From positions 557,045-621,044 of the forward strand of contig NZ_SLZG01000003.1 of the NCBI RefSeq assembly GCF_004341625.1: a stretch of 64,000 nt of DNA, given 5' to 3'. How positions within the stretch are numbered: position 1 is the first letter of the stretch; each line of letters opens with the position of its first letter. The DNA comes from Rhizobium sp. BK376. GTDB taxonomy: Bacteria > Pseudomonadota > Alphaproteobacteria > Rhizobiales > Rhizobiaceae. Positions 28,036 through 36,564 of the stretch are shown here, piece after piece. The position numbers were made by a program, and so were the translations under genes. A model generated the notes under the pieces. That model saw only the letters and a list, made by a program, of their open reading frames with translations, did no database searches and was not told the origin of the DNA.

Positions 28036-28929
28036 ATGAGTGTGGCAAGCGCCAAATCTGATCGACCCTCCGCAGCGGCGGAGTTCTGGTATTATTTCTC
28101 GCGTAACAAGGGCGCCGTCATCGGGTTGGCGATCTTCCTGTTTGTCTTCCTGTTGGCTGTTTTCGCCGGCGTCGTTGCTCCGCATGATCCGAACCTGCCC
28201 TATGGAAGTGAATTGCAGCGTCTCCCACCCGCCTGGGCGGCCGGGGGCAACGATTCCTTCCTGCTCGGCACTGATGCGAACGGTCGCGACCTCCTGTCGC
28301 GCCTGATCTACGGCACGCGTTTCTCGCTGTTCATCGGCCTCGTCGTCGCCTCGCTGTCGGCTTTGGCCGGCGTGCTGATCGGTCTCGTCGCGGGTTATGT
28401 CCGCGGCCGCACCGATACGATCATCATGCGCCTGATGGACATCATTCTCGCCGTTCCGTCGCTGCTGCTGGCGCTGGTGCTGGTCGCGATCCTCGGTCCG
28501 GGCCTGACGAATGCGATGATTGCGATCTCGATCGTCAACCAGCCGCATTTCGTGCGCCTGACCCGCGCATCCGTCATGTCCGAACGCGAGAAGGAATATG
28601 TCGTCGCCTCGCGCGTTTCCGGTGCCGGTCCTTTGCGGCTGATGTTCAAGACGATCCTGCCGAACTGTCTCGGGCCGCTGATCGTCCAGGCGACGCTGTC
28701 CTTCTCTGCGGCGATCCTCGACGCCGCCGCCCTCGGTTTCCTTGGCCAGGGCGCCCAGCCGCCGACGCCGGAATGGGGCACGATGCTGGCGGATTCGCGT
28801 GAATTCCTCCAGAGCAACCCATGGCTCGTCACTTTCCCCGGTCTCTGCATCCTGATCACGGTTCTCGCCATCAATCTGATGGGCGACGGCCTGCGCGATG
28901 CGCTCGACCCGAAGCTGAAGAGGTCTTAA
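28036..28929 (+). CDS. dppC: dipeptide ABC transporter permease
   Basis: The product is 297 aa. A short N-terminal domain precedes the first span (AVIGLAIFLFVFLLAVFAGV), then the family motif FLLGTDANGRDLLSRLIYGT and the loop KEYVVASRVSGAGPLRLMFK that contacts the ATPases. The C terminus ends NLMGDGLRDALDPKLK, typical of DppC/OppC. It lies 10 bp after dppB and ends at the base before dppD. Confidence 0.93.
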   Translation: MSVASAKSDRPSAAAEFWYYFSRNKGAVIGLAIFLFVFLLAVFAGVVAPHDPNLPYGSELQRLPPAWAAGGNDSFLLGTDANGRDLLSRLIYGTRFSLFIGLVVASLSALAGVLIGLVAGYVRGRTDTIIMRLMDIILAVPSLLLALVLVAILGPGLTNAMIAISIVNQPHFVRLTRASVMSEREKEYVVASRVSGAGPLRLMFKTILPNCLGPLIVQATLSFSAAILDAAALGFLGQGAQPPTPEWGTMLADSREFLQSNPWLVTFPGLCILITVLAINLMGDGLRDALDPKLKRS

Positions 28930-29946
28930 ATGCCGCTTCTCAATATTGAAAATCTCACCGTCGAATTCCAGACTGCGTCCGGCCTGTTCCGTGCCGTCGA
29001 TGGTGTCTCGCTCACCTGCGACAAGGGTGAAATCCTCTCCATCGTGGGCGAATCCGGCTCGGGTAAGTCCGTCTCGATGCTCGCCATGATGGGGCTTCTG
29101 CCCTGGACGGCAAAGATTACCGCTGACCGCATGTCGTTCGATGGCCAGGACCTGCGTGGCATTTCCGGCCGCCAGCGTCGCAAGATCATCGGCAAGGACA
29201 TGGCGATGATCTTCCAGGAGCCGATGTCGAGCCTCAATCCGTGCTTTACGGTCGGCTTCCAGCTCGGCGAGACCCTGCGCGTGCACATGGGCATGGGCCG
29301 CAAGGAGCGCCGCGATCGCTCGATCGAGCTTCTGAACCTCGTCGGCATCCCGGCGCCGGAGGATCGCCTGTCGAACTTCCCGCACCAGATGTCGGGCGGC
29401 ATGAGCCAGCGCGTGATGATCGCGATGGCGCTCGCCTGCAATCCCAAGCTCCTGATCGCCGACGAACCGACGACGGCACTCGACGTGACAATCCAGGCGC
29501 AGATCCTCGACCTCCTGGTGCGCCTGCAGCAGGAACAGGGCATGGCCCTTGTCCTCATCACCCACGACATGGGCGTCGTCGCCGAGACCGCCGAGCGCGT
29601 CCAGGTGCAATATGCCGGGCAAAAGGTTGAAGAACAGCCGGTCAAGGACCTGTTCCGCAACCCGCATCACCCCTATACGGCAGCCCTGCTTTCGGCCCTG
29701 CCCGAGCGTGCCGAGGTCGGCCAGCGCCTGCCGTCGATCGCAGGCGTCGTTCCCGGGCAGCATGACCGCCCAACCGGCTGTCTCTTCGCACCGCGCTGCT
29801 CCTTCGCGACGCCCGAATGCGATCGCGGCGTCAAGCGCCAGGGGCCGGAACTCGGCCGGACGCTTTGCAACTATCCACTTGAAGGCGGCAAGCCGGTCGG
29901 CCATCCCGGCCTTGTCGCGACCGAATCCGCAGGAGGCCTCGCATGA
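28930..29946 (+). CDS. dppD: dipeptide ABC transporter ATP-binding protein
   Basis: The product is 338 aa. Walker A is GESGSGKSVSM, the signature MSGGMSQRVMIAMAL and Walker B LLIADEPTTALDVT. The C-terminal oligopeptide-transporter extension is complete with the cysteine-bearing GCLFAPRCSFATPEC region, which in related proteins can hold an Fe-S cluster. It follows dppC without a gap and overlaps dppF by four bases (ATGA). Confidence 0.93.
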   Translation: MPLLNIENLTVEFQTASGLFRAVDGVSLTCDKGEILSIVGESGSGKSVSMLAMMGLLPWTAKITADRMSFDGQDLRGISGRQRRKIIGKDMAMIFQEPMSSLNPCFTVGFQLGETLRVHMGMGRKERRDRSIELLNLVGIPAPEDRLSNFPHQMSGGMSQRVMIAMALACNPKLLIADEPTTALDVTIQAQILDLLVRLQQEQGMALVLITHDMGVVAETAERVQVQYAGQKVEEQPVKDLFRNPHHPYTAALLSALPERAEVGQRLPSIAGVVPGQHDRPTGCLFAPRCSFATPECDRGVKRQGPELGRTLCNYPLEGGKPVGHPGLVATESAGGLA

Positions 29947-30896
29947 CGGGTGCTGTTCTCGAAGGGCGCGATCTCGCCCGCTACTACACAGTCCGCCGCG
30001 GCATGTTCAAGCCGGAGGCCACGGTCAAGGCGCTGAACGGCGTCAGCTTCAGCCTTCAGTCGGGCAAGACGCTCGCCGTCGTCGGCGAATCCGGTTGCGG
30101 CAAGTCGACGCTCGCCCGCCTCGTCACCATGATCGAGGATCCGACGGCCGGCGAATTGCTGATCGACGGCAAGCCGGCGCATGTCGGTGACCGCAGCCTG
30201 CGCAGCCAGGTGCAGATCGTGTTCCAGAACCCTTACGGCTCGCTCAATCCGCGCCAGAAGGTCGGTTCGATCCTGGAAGAGCCGTTGAAGATCAACACCG
30301 ATCTCGATGCAGCCGCTCGCCGTAAGAAGGCGGAGGAGATGATGGCGCGCGTCGGTCTCAGGCCTGAGCACTACGACCGCTATCCGCACATGTTCTCCGG
30401 CGGCCAGCGCCAGCGTATCGCGATTGCCCGCGCCCTGATGCTGCGGCCGAAGGTGCTTGTTCTCGACGAGCCTGTATCCGCACTCGACCTGTCGATCCAG
30501 GCACAGGTGCTGAACCTCTTGATGGACCTGCAGAAGGAGATGGGCCTTGCCTATCTCTTCATCTCGCATGGCCTCTCCGTTGTCCATCATATCGCTGACG
30601 ACATTATGGTCATGTATCTCGGTCGTCCGGTCGAGGTTGGCCCTGCCGCACAAGTCTTTGCAAAGCCGCGCCATCCCTATACGGCGGCTCTGCTGTCGGC
30701 GACGCCGATCGCCGATCCCGAACGTGAGAAGAACCGTATCCGCCTGCAGGGCGAGCTGCCGTCGCCGCTCAACCCGCCCACCGGTTGTCACTTCAATCCG
30801 CGTTGCTGGAAAGCTCAGGACCGTTGCCGTAACGTAACGCCAGAGCTCGGTGGCGAAGGCACGCATCAATATGCCTGCCATTTCCCGCTCGACTGA
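29943..30896 (+). CDS. dppF: dipeptide ABC transporter ATP-binding protein
   Basis: The product is 317 aa. Walker A is GESGCGKSTLARL, the signature FSGGQRQRIAIARAL and Walker B VLVLDEPVSALDLS. The C-terminal extension carries GCHFNPRCWKAQDRCRN. It forms the ATPase heterodimer with DppD. The start codon lies inside the dppD stop (ATGA), so translation is coupled. Confidence 0.93.
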   Translation: MTGAVLEGRDLARYYTVRRGMFKPEATVKALNGVSFSLQSGKTLAVVGESGCGKSTLARLVTMIEDPTAGELLIDGKPAHVGDRSLRSQVQIVFQNPYGSLNPRQKVGSILEEPLKINTDLDAAARRKKAEEMMARVGLRPEHYDRYPHMFSGGQRQRIAIARALMLRPKVLVLDEPVSALDLSIQAQVLNLLMDLQKEMGLAYLFISHGLSVVHHIADDIMVMYLGRPVEVGPAAQVFAKPRHPYTAALLSATPIADPEREKNRIRLQGELPSPLNPPTGCHFNPRCWKAQDRCRNVTPELGGEGTHQYACHFPLD

Positions 30897-30921
30897 CGAC
30901 GTGGCATAGAAGGAGAAAGGT

Positions 30922-31449
30922 ATGCAGGACCGACGGAAGAAGCCGCCCGCGATCATCGTCATGGGTGTCAGCGGCAGCGGAAAATCGTCTGTAGGTCAGG
31001 CGCTGGCTACCCGCCTCGGTCTCTCCTATGTCGAGGGCGACAGCCTGCATCCGGCCGCCAATGTCGAGAAGATGAGCAAGGGCATTCCGCTGACCGACGA
31101 GGACCGGATGCCCTGGCTCGACCTGATCGGCGAAAGGCTGCATGCAAGGACGACCCGCCGCGAGGGCGTCGTCGTCACATGCTCCGCCCTGAAGCTCTCC
31201 TATCGCGACCGGCTGCGCGCTGCCGCCGGCGGCCATCTTTATTTCGTCTATCTTGAAGGTTCCAAGGAACTGCTCACCAAGCGCATGGGCGAGCGAAAAG
31301 GCCACTTCATGCCGGCCGCGCTGCTGGAAAGCCAGCTGAGCACGCTCGAAGTCCCGACCGGCGAACCCGGCGTCGTCACCGTTGGTATAGACAACACGGT
31401 CCACGGCATCGTCGATGCCGCAGTCGAGGCGCTTGCCGCGATTAGATAG
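30922..31449 (+). CDS. gntK: gluconokinase
   Basis: The product is 175 aa, the usual size of GntK/IdnK kinases. The P-loop is GVSGSGKSS at residues 15-23, followed by YVEGDSLHPAANVEKMSKGI and LTDEDRMPWL, which bind gluconate, and the lid motif GHFMPAALLESQLSTLE. It phosphorylates gluconate to 6-phosphogluconate for the Entner-Doudoroff pathway. It sits 25 bp after dppF with its own AGAAAGG site, so it is probably the last gene of the dpp transcript, an unexpected partner for a peptide importer. Confidence 0.92.
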   Translation: MQDRRKKPPAIIVMGVSGSGKSSVGQALATRLGLSYVEGDSLHPAANVEKMSKGIPLTDEDRMPWLDLIGERLHARTTRREGVVVTCSALKLSYRDRLRAAAGGHLYFVYLEGSKELLTKRMGERKGHFMPAALLESQLSTLEVPTGEPGVVTVGIDNTVHGIVDAAVEALAAIR

Positions 31450-31452
31450 CTA

Positions 31453-32700
31453 TTAGACTCCGAAACGCTGCGGCGAATAGGCCGAGATGTCGATGAACGG
31501 CGTCTCGCCGGTCATGAGTTCGGCCAGCGCACGGCCGGTGACGGGGCCGAGCGTCAGGCCATGATGGGCGTGGCCGAAGGCGAACCACAGCCCGTTATGA
31601 CGCGGCGCCTTGCCGATAATGGGCATCATGTCGGGCGTGCAGGGGCGGGCGCCCATCCAGGGTTCCGGATCAAGCCTTTCGCCGATCGGGAATATCGTGC
31701 GGGCAACGGCTTCCGCGCGGTCGAGCTGGACCGGCGTCTTCGGCGCATCACGGGATGCGAATTCCGCACCGGTGGTCAGCCGGATGCCCTGGTTCATCGG
31801 CGCCAGGAAATAGCCGCGCTCGGCATCCAGCGTCCAGTTGTTGAGGATGGCATTGCCCTGCGTCGAATAATGCATGTGGTAGCCGCGCTTGACGCCGAGC
31901 GGGAAGGCATAGCCGAGCCGCTGCGTCGCGATATCCGCCCACGGGCCGAGCGCCATGACCGCATCGTCGGCCGCGATGGAGCCTTCCGACGTCATCACCT
32001 TCCAGCCCGAACCCGACTGGCCGAGTGAAGCGGCATCGCCGGTAACGAAACGTCCGCCGAGGCTTTCGAAATAGCTGCGGTAAGCGGCGATCAGCGCATG
32101 CGGATCGAGCACCGACCACGGATCGGTCCATCTGATACCGCCGACGAAGCTTTCCGTGATGTTCGGCTCCATGCGGGCGATATCGGACGCACTGAGCGCC
32201 TCATAGGAGACCTCGAATTCCTTTTGCCACTTCGAAGCTTCAGCAAGCTCCGCGTCCCGCCTAGCCGCCGTGCGGAAAACCTTCATCCAGCCGTCCTTGC
32301 GGATCAACGCTTCGGCATGCGAGGCCTCGATGAGATCCTTGTGCTCCAGGATCGAATTCTCGATCAGCGGCGCATAGGCCCTGGCGATCATCTCGTGCCG
32401 CTTGGCATTCGAATGCCACCAGTAGCGCGCAAGGAACGCAAGCTGGCTGGGCAGCGCCCGCAGGTGGTAGTGGGCATCGATGCGATTGTTCAGCGCATAG
32501 CGCAGCAATATGCCGATCTGCTGCGGAAAGCCGTAGGGCACCACGCCTTCGCGCTGGATGAGGCCGGCATTACCGAAGGAGGTTTCCTTGCCGGGAGCCT
32601 TCCGGTCGATGAGTATTACCTGACGTCCGCGCCGCTGGAGATGGATGGCGGTTGACACGCCGACAATGCCGGCGCCAAGCACGATTGCGTCTTTTGTCAT
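31453..32700 (-). CDS. DadA-like FAD-dependent D-amino acid dehydrogenase/oxidase
   Basis: The product is 415 aa. The FAD site is VLGAGIVGVSTAIHLQRRG from residue 7, with the glycine pattern GxGxxG and the acidic end of strand two replaced by IDRK. Later motifs RGYHMHYS and GARPCTPDMMPIIGKAP plus the end FGHAHHGLTLGPVTGRALAE are typical of the DadA group, which deaminate D-amino acids and pass electrons to the respiratory chain. Glycine oxidases are the main alternative. It converges on gntK with only three bases between stops, so transcripts probably overlap. Confidence 0.85.
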   Translation of the reverse strand: MTKDAIVLGAGIVGVSTAIHLQRRGRQVILIDRKAPGKETSFGNAGLIQREGVVPYGFPQQIGILLRYALNNRIDAHYHLRALPSQLAFLARYWWHSNAKRHEMIARAYAPLIENSILEHKDLIEASHAEALIRKDGWMKVFRTAARRDAELAEASKWQKEFEVSYEALSASDIARMEPNITESFVGGIRWTDPWSVLDPHALIAAYRSYFESLGGRFVTGDAASLGQSGSGWKVMTSEGSIAADDAVMALGPWADIATQRLGYAFPLGVKRGYHMHYSTQGNAILNNWTLDAERGYFLAPMNQGIRLTTGAEFASRDAPKTPVQLDRAEAVARTIFPIGERLDPEPWMGARPCTPDMMPIIGKAPRHNGLWFAFGHAHHGLTLGPVTGRALAELMTGETPFIDISAYSPQRFGV

Positions 32701-32784
32701 GAACCCTGCGATCTACTGCATTCATTCTAAAGGATGAAAATGCCTATCGAATTGCTGCGACGCAACGGGAAAAACAAAAATATT

Positions 32785-33288
32785 TCAAGCCTGAAGCATC
32801 GTTCTGGACAAGGCGGCGTTCTCAGCCCGGATTCGAACGGTCAGGATCACGCCATTGAAGACAGAGAAAACCAGCGCATAGAGGGGCAGGCCGAAAGCAA
32901 GCGGCAACGCCGCAATCTCGCCGATGACGATCGCATAGTTGGGATGCCGCAATATCCTGTAGGGCCCCGAGCGCACCAGCGGAGCATTTGGCAGCACGAT
33001 GATCCGCGTCGTCCAGCGCTCCTTCAAGGTGACGAGCACCCAGATGCGCAGCAGTTGCAGGAGCATGAAGACGGCGAACCAGAGAAGATCGATCGGCCGA
33101 TCCGGAGCCAGCAGCCATAATCCGGCGAGCCAGACGGTATGCAGCATCACCATGTAAGGATAATGCTCGGCAGCGACCTCCCTGGCACCGCGGGAAAGCA
33201 GTGCCAGCGTATTGTGGCGGGCATAGAGGAGTTCGCCAAGCCGCTGCAGCGTGACGAAGAGCAGGAGCGCGACCGAGGGCCACATCAT
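32785..33288 (-). CDS. isoprenylcysteine carboxyl methyltransferase (ICMT)-family membrane protein
   Basis: The product is 167 aa with about four to five membrane spans. The C-terminal half carries the ICMT/PEMT-type SAM site: SGPYRILRHPNYAIVIGEI (from about residue 106) followed by a hydrophobic hairpin and a late RAENAAL glutamate. Proteins of this group beside type III polyketide synthases (SrsB/YpbQ type) O-methylate alkylresorcinols or alkylpyrones; that role is inferred from context. Its ATG overlaps the stop of the synthase gene (ATGA; a second ATG follows in frame), so the two are translated together. Confidence 0.83.
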   Translation of the reverse strand: MMWPSVALLLFVTLQRLGELLYARHNTLALLSRGAREVAAEHYPYMVMLHTVWLAGLWLLAPDRPIDLLWFAVFMLLQLLRIWVLVTLKERWTTRIIVLPNAPLVRSGPYRILRHPNYAIVIGEIAALPLAFGLPLYALVFSVFNGVILTVRIRAENAALSRTMLQA

Positions 33289-34337
33289 GCCAGTGCCTTC
33301 AACGTGACGCAGCTTGCCGCAAAGCCCGGGCCCATCGCGATCATCGCGGAACGCTTTGGCAGGCCGGCGATGATCGCCCGCTCCAGTACGAAAAGAACCG
33401 TGGGCGACGACATGTTGCCATAGTCGCTCAGCACGTCGCGTTCATGGTCCAGCGACCCCGGCTCCAACGAAAGCGAGCTCTCGATCGCCGTCAGCACCTT
33501 GGCGCCGCCGGGATGACAGATGAAGCGATCGATATCCGCCATTTTGAGATCAGAACGCGCAAGGATCCCGGCGACTGCCTCTCCGAGATACTTCTCGGCA
33601 AAGGGCGGCAGCGATTGCTCCAGGATGATGCCGAAGCCGATGTCGTCGATTTTCCAGCCCATGATGCCGAGCGTATTCGGAAACAGATGTTCGCCGGTCG
33701 ATTCCACTTCCGCCAATCCGCCTTCACCGGCTCTGAGGATGCAGGCACCGGCCCCGTCGCCGAAGAGCGCCGTCGCGATGATGTTGGGGCGGGTCAGTTC
33801 ATCGAGCCGGAATGCGAGCGAGCAAAGCTCGATGGAAACAAAGAGAACCGTGGCGCCTGGCCGGCCTTTCGCCATCCGCGTCGCGATACCGAAGCCGGAA
33901 ACGCCCGCCGCGCAGCCGAGGCCGAAAATCGGCACCCGCTCAATATCGCTGCGGAAGCCCATTTCGGCGGCAAACCGTGCTTCCAGGCTCGGCGTCGCAA
34001 AGCCGGTCGACGAGACGGTGACGATGCAATCTATATCCCGAGGCTTCAATCCGGCGCGATAAAGGGCCTTGTTCGTCACCTCGACGAACAGCTGCCCGGC
34101 GACCTCGGTGTAAGCCTCCATGCGGTCATGCCATGCATGCGGTTGTTCGAACCACGAGAGCGGCCGCGCTGTGTGGCGCTTATAGATACCCGCATTTCCA
34201 AAAACACGTGCCAGATGTCCGAAGTCGCTGAAGCGGCTGGAGAAAAGCCTGGCGGCGGTTTCGGCCGCGTCCGATTGGTAGATGACATGCTCCGGAGCGG
34301 CGACGGCCAAGCTCAGTAGCTTTACGGAATCGATCAA
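33285..34337 (-). CDS. type III polyketide synthase (chalcone/stilbene-synthase family)
   Basis: The product is 350 aa. The catalytic triad is in place: C142 in FGLGCAAGVSG, H275 in FICHPGGAK and N308 in SDYGNMSSPT. The TTG at 34337 is chosen as start because AAGGAGAAA lies just upstream; an ATG-started reading 14 residues longer has no such site. These homodimeric enzymes extend acyl-CoA starters with malonyl-CoA and cyclise the product to pyrones or resorcinols. With the methyltransferase downstream it probably makes a methylated alkylpyrone or alkylresorcinol lipid. No monooxygenase or fatty-acyl supply gene is adjacent, so the product is open. Confidence 0.9.
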   Translation of the reverse strand: MIDSVKLLSLAVAAPEHVIYQSDAAETAARLFSSRFSDFGHLARVFGNAGIYKRHTARPLSWFEQPHAWHDRMEAYTEVAGQLFVEVTNKALYRAGLKPRDIDCIVTVSSTGFATPSLEARFAAEMGFRSDIERVPIFGLGCAAGVSGFGIATRMAKGRPGATVLFVSIELCSLAFRLDELTRPNIIATALFGDGAGACILRAGEGGLAEVESTGEHLFPNTLGIMGWKIDDIGFGIILEQSLPPFAEKYLGEAVAGILARSDLKMADIDRFICHPGGAKVLTAIESSLSLEPGSLDHERDVLSDYGNMSSPTVLFVLERAIIAGLPKRSAMIAMGPGFAASCVTLKALA

Positions 34338-34404
34338 TGTGTTTCTCCTTGGAGGCCCTCGGCAGCGATCTAGGAACACTTTTGCCGGCAGTAATATTCA
34401 CTAA

Positions 34405-34430
34405 CCGTGATCACGAAAATGTGATCGCGG
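34405..34430. promoter_or_regulatory. inverted repeat upstream of the polyketide synthase operon
   Basis: CCGTGATCAC at 34405-34414 and GTGATCGCGG at 34421-34430 form 10 bp arms with one mismatch and a 6 bp spacer, centred about 80 bp ahead of the synthase start and 115 bp ahead of the TPR gene on the other strand. It is a candidate operator for a dimeric repressor; no regulator gene is adjacent apart from the ECF sigma factor downstream. Confidence 0.45.
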
Positions 34431-34531
34431 CCGGCTAGATCACTCATCGAAAAAAAGAATGACCGGCCGAATAAAATCGGAAGATGGCGTGTTCTCTGGC
34501 CGCAACGTTCCATTTGCCAAGGAGAAATTCC

Positions 34532-35071
34532 ATGACGTCTGCCATGATCCGCATTGCTTCTGTCGCTCTCGGCGCCTGCCTGACCCTCGGCGCGCTTTCC
34601 GTTCCGGTCTTTGCGATCGGTGATGACAGCAGCGACACGCCGACCTGCAAGAAAGGCGAAATCTACGACAAGAAGGCCAAGAAGTGCGTGAAGCAGCAGG
34701 GTGCGAACATCACCGATGAAAATCGCGCCGATTATGCATATTCGCTCGCCAAGAAGGATCATCGCTATGAGGAAGCCCTCGAAGTCCTCGACACGATGAA
34801 GGATCCGAACACCGCGGAAGCCCTGAACTATCGCGGCTATGCCACCCGCAAGCTCGGCCGCACGGATGAAGGCATTTCCTACTACCTCAAGTCCGTCGCG
34901 ATGGACCCGAAATATCCGAAGGTCCGCGAATATCTCGGCGAAGCCTACGTCATCAAGGGCCAGATCGATCTCGCCAAGGATCAGCTGAAGACCATCCAGA
35001 CGCTCTGCGGCACCGGCTGCGAGGAATATCAGGACCTCAACGAAGCGATCCAGAACCCCTCCAAGATCTGA
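34532..35071 (+). CDS. exported tetratricopeptide-repeat protein
   Basis: The product is 179 aa from the ATG at 34532 behind CAAGGAGAAA. A signal peptide (IRIASVALGACLTLGALSVP) is cut near residue 28. Then come a small cysteine pair (CKKGEIYDKKAKKC) and two to three TPR units (ALNYRGYATRKLGRTDEGIS, then YYLKSVAMDPKYPKVREYLG), ending with a second cysteine pair (LCGTGCEEY). It is probably a periplasmic protein-interaction module. The function is unknown; the next two genes encode an ECF sigma and its anti-sigma, 15 bp on, but a link is not shown. Confidence 0.82.
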   Translation: MTSAMIRIASVALGACLTLGALSVPVFAIGDDSSDTPTCKKGEIYDKKAKKCVKQQGANITDENRADYAYSLAKKDHRYEEALEVLDTMKDPNTAEALNYRGYATRKLGRTDEGISYYLKSVAMDPKYPKVREYLGEAYVIKGQIDLAKDQLKTIQTLCGTGCEEYQDLNEAIQNPSKI

Positions 35072-35086
35072 TGCGCCAGAGCCGGC

Positions 35087-35764
35087 ATGAGCAGATCGGC
35101 GAATGATTTCGGCACTTGCGAAAGGAATATGCGCGTGTCAATCGCTCATTCTTCATTTCCTGCTTATAGTCGGCCACAAAGGGAGTCGCCGGGTTGGCCG
35201 GCGACTCCGAAAAAGGCAGTCATCGCGGAGGGTGCCATAGCGAGCGAAGACGACATCAGGAAAGGGCTGTCGCAGCATTTGACGCGGCTCTGGCGCTATG
35301 CCGTCGTCCTGTCGCGTCAGCGCGACGTGGCGGACGACCTCGTTCAGGCGACCTGTGTGCGGGCGCTGGAACGCGCCGGGCAGTTCGTGTCCGGAACGAG
35401 ATTGGATCGCTGGCTGTTTGCCATCCTCCATTCCATCTGGCTGAACGAAATCCGTTCTCGCCGCGTGCGTATGGGACAGGGTTTCGTGGATGCCGATGAG
35501 ACGCTGGTTTTCGATGGGGCCCGGGAAACCGAGACGCATATTCTCGCCGGCCAGGTGTTGAAGCAGGTGCAGGCCTTGCCGGAGGCCCAGCGCACCGCAG
35601 TCTTCCTCGCCTATGTCGAAGGCCTTTCCTATCGCGAGGTGGCGGAAATTCTCGACGTGCCGATCGGGACTGTGATGAGCCGCCTGGCGACAGCGCGGGC
35701 GAAACTGGCGGATGGCATGGGACCGCCGGATGGTGCAAGACGAACAAGTGGGGGCCAGGGATGA
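35087..35764 (+). CDS. ECF-type RNA polymerase sigma factor
   Basis: The open frame gives 225 aa, but the first 45-50 residues are not sigma-like. Possible starts are 35087 and the ATG at 35129, which has AAAGGA close upstream; neither is convincing. Region 2 runs from LTRLWRYAVVLSRQRDVADDLVQATCVRALERA to about residue 130 (with SIWLNEIRSRR), and region 4 is TAVFLAYVEGLSYREVAEIL with IGTVMSRLATARAKLA. It directs transcription of a small stress or envelope regulon. The next gene, its probable anti-sigma, overlaps the stop by four bases. Confidence 0.87.
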   Translation: MSRSANDFGTCERNMRVSIAHSSFPAYSRPQRESPGWPATPKKAVIAEGAIASEDDIRKGLSQHLTRLWRYAVVLSRQRDVADDLVQATCVRALERAGQFVSGTRLDRWLFAILHSIWLNEIRSRRVRMGQGFVDADETLVFDGARETETHILAGQVLKQVQALPEAQRTAVFLAYVEGLSYREVAEILDVPIGTVMSRLATARAKLADGMGPPDGARRTSGGQG

Positions 35765-36564
35765 CCCAGAACGAAGACAGACAGATGCCCTCGGATGAAT
35801 TGCTGGTCGCTTTCATGGACGGTGAGCTTGGCTCGCCCGAGCGTGAGCACATCGAGAAATTGATAGAGACGGATGAACGCGTGGCGGAACGCTTCGATTT
35901 CCTGTCGCGCAGCAACCTGCCGTTCGGCGAAGCTTTCCAACCGTTGCTTGACAAGGCGCCTGCAGCAAGGCTCGACGCCATGCTGGCCGCCATTCCCACA
36001 ACATCTGGACGCAGGCAGGCATCGGGTGGCATGAGCCGCCGGAGTTTCTTCGCCGCGGCCGCAGCGTGTCTCGTCGCCGGCATCGCCGTCGACCAGACCA
36101 TCAGCCGGGTCGGCCGCGAAATTTCAAGGCCGGACGAGGGCAGCGACTGGCGGGCCGTGGTGGCGGAGTATCTGGCGCTCTATACGACAGATACGCTGAG
36201 TGCGCTTCCCAATGACCGCAATACGCAGATGGCGCAGCTCGCCGAGGTCGGCTTCAAAGTCGGCCTGCCGTTGTCGCCGGAAACCGTGGCTCTTCCCGGT
36301 GTGGATTTCCGCCGGGCGCAGATCCTTGAATATGACAACAGACCGCTGGCGCAGATCGCCTATCTCGATCCTGAAACCGGCCCCATGGCGCTCTGCATCA
36401 TACCTTCCGACAAGGGCGCGGCGGCACCCGACATGGAGCGCCGCCGTGGCATGAACGTCGTCTATTGGTCGAATGCCACCCACGCCTTCATGCTGATCGG
36501 CCATGATTCCGCCGACCGGATGAAAGAACTCGCCGACAGCGTGCGCGGAAGGCTGACGGCCTAG
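35761..36564 (+). CDS. membrane anti-sigma factor
   Basis: The product is 267 aa. The cytosolic N-terminal part (DELLVAFMDGELGSPEREHI, residues 12-31) is an anti-sigma domain of the DGEL type but without the HxxxCxxC zinc site. One membrane span lies near residues 95-112 (RRSFFAAAAACLVAGIAV), and the remaining 155 residues are periplasmic. The start overlaps the sigma gene (ATGA), the standard arrangement. It holds the sigma factor at the membrane until an envelope signal arrives; the signal is unknown. Confidence 0.83.
   Translation: MTQNEDRQMPSDELLVAFMDGELGSPEREHIEKLIETDERVAERFDFLSRSNLPFGEAFQPLLDKAPAARLDAMLAAIPTTSGRRQASGGMSRRSFFAAAAACLVAGIAVDQTISRVGREISRPDEGSDWRAVVAEYLALYTTDTLSALPNDRNTQMAQLAEVGFKVGLPLSPETVALPGVDFRRAQILEYDNRPLAQIAYLDPETGPMALCIIPSDKGAAAPDMERRRGMNVVYWSNATHAFMLIGHDSADRMKELADSVRGRLTA

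Noticed and set aside
25244..29904. Long minus-strand frames across dppA and dppC-dppD
   Set aside because: Antisense shadows of recognised transporter genes.
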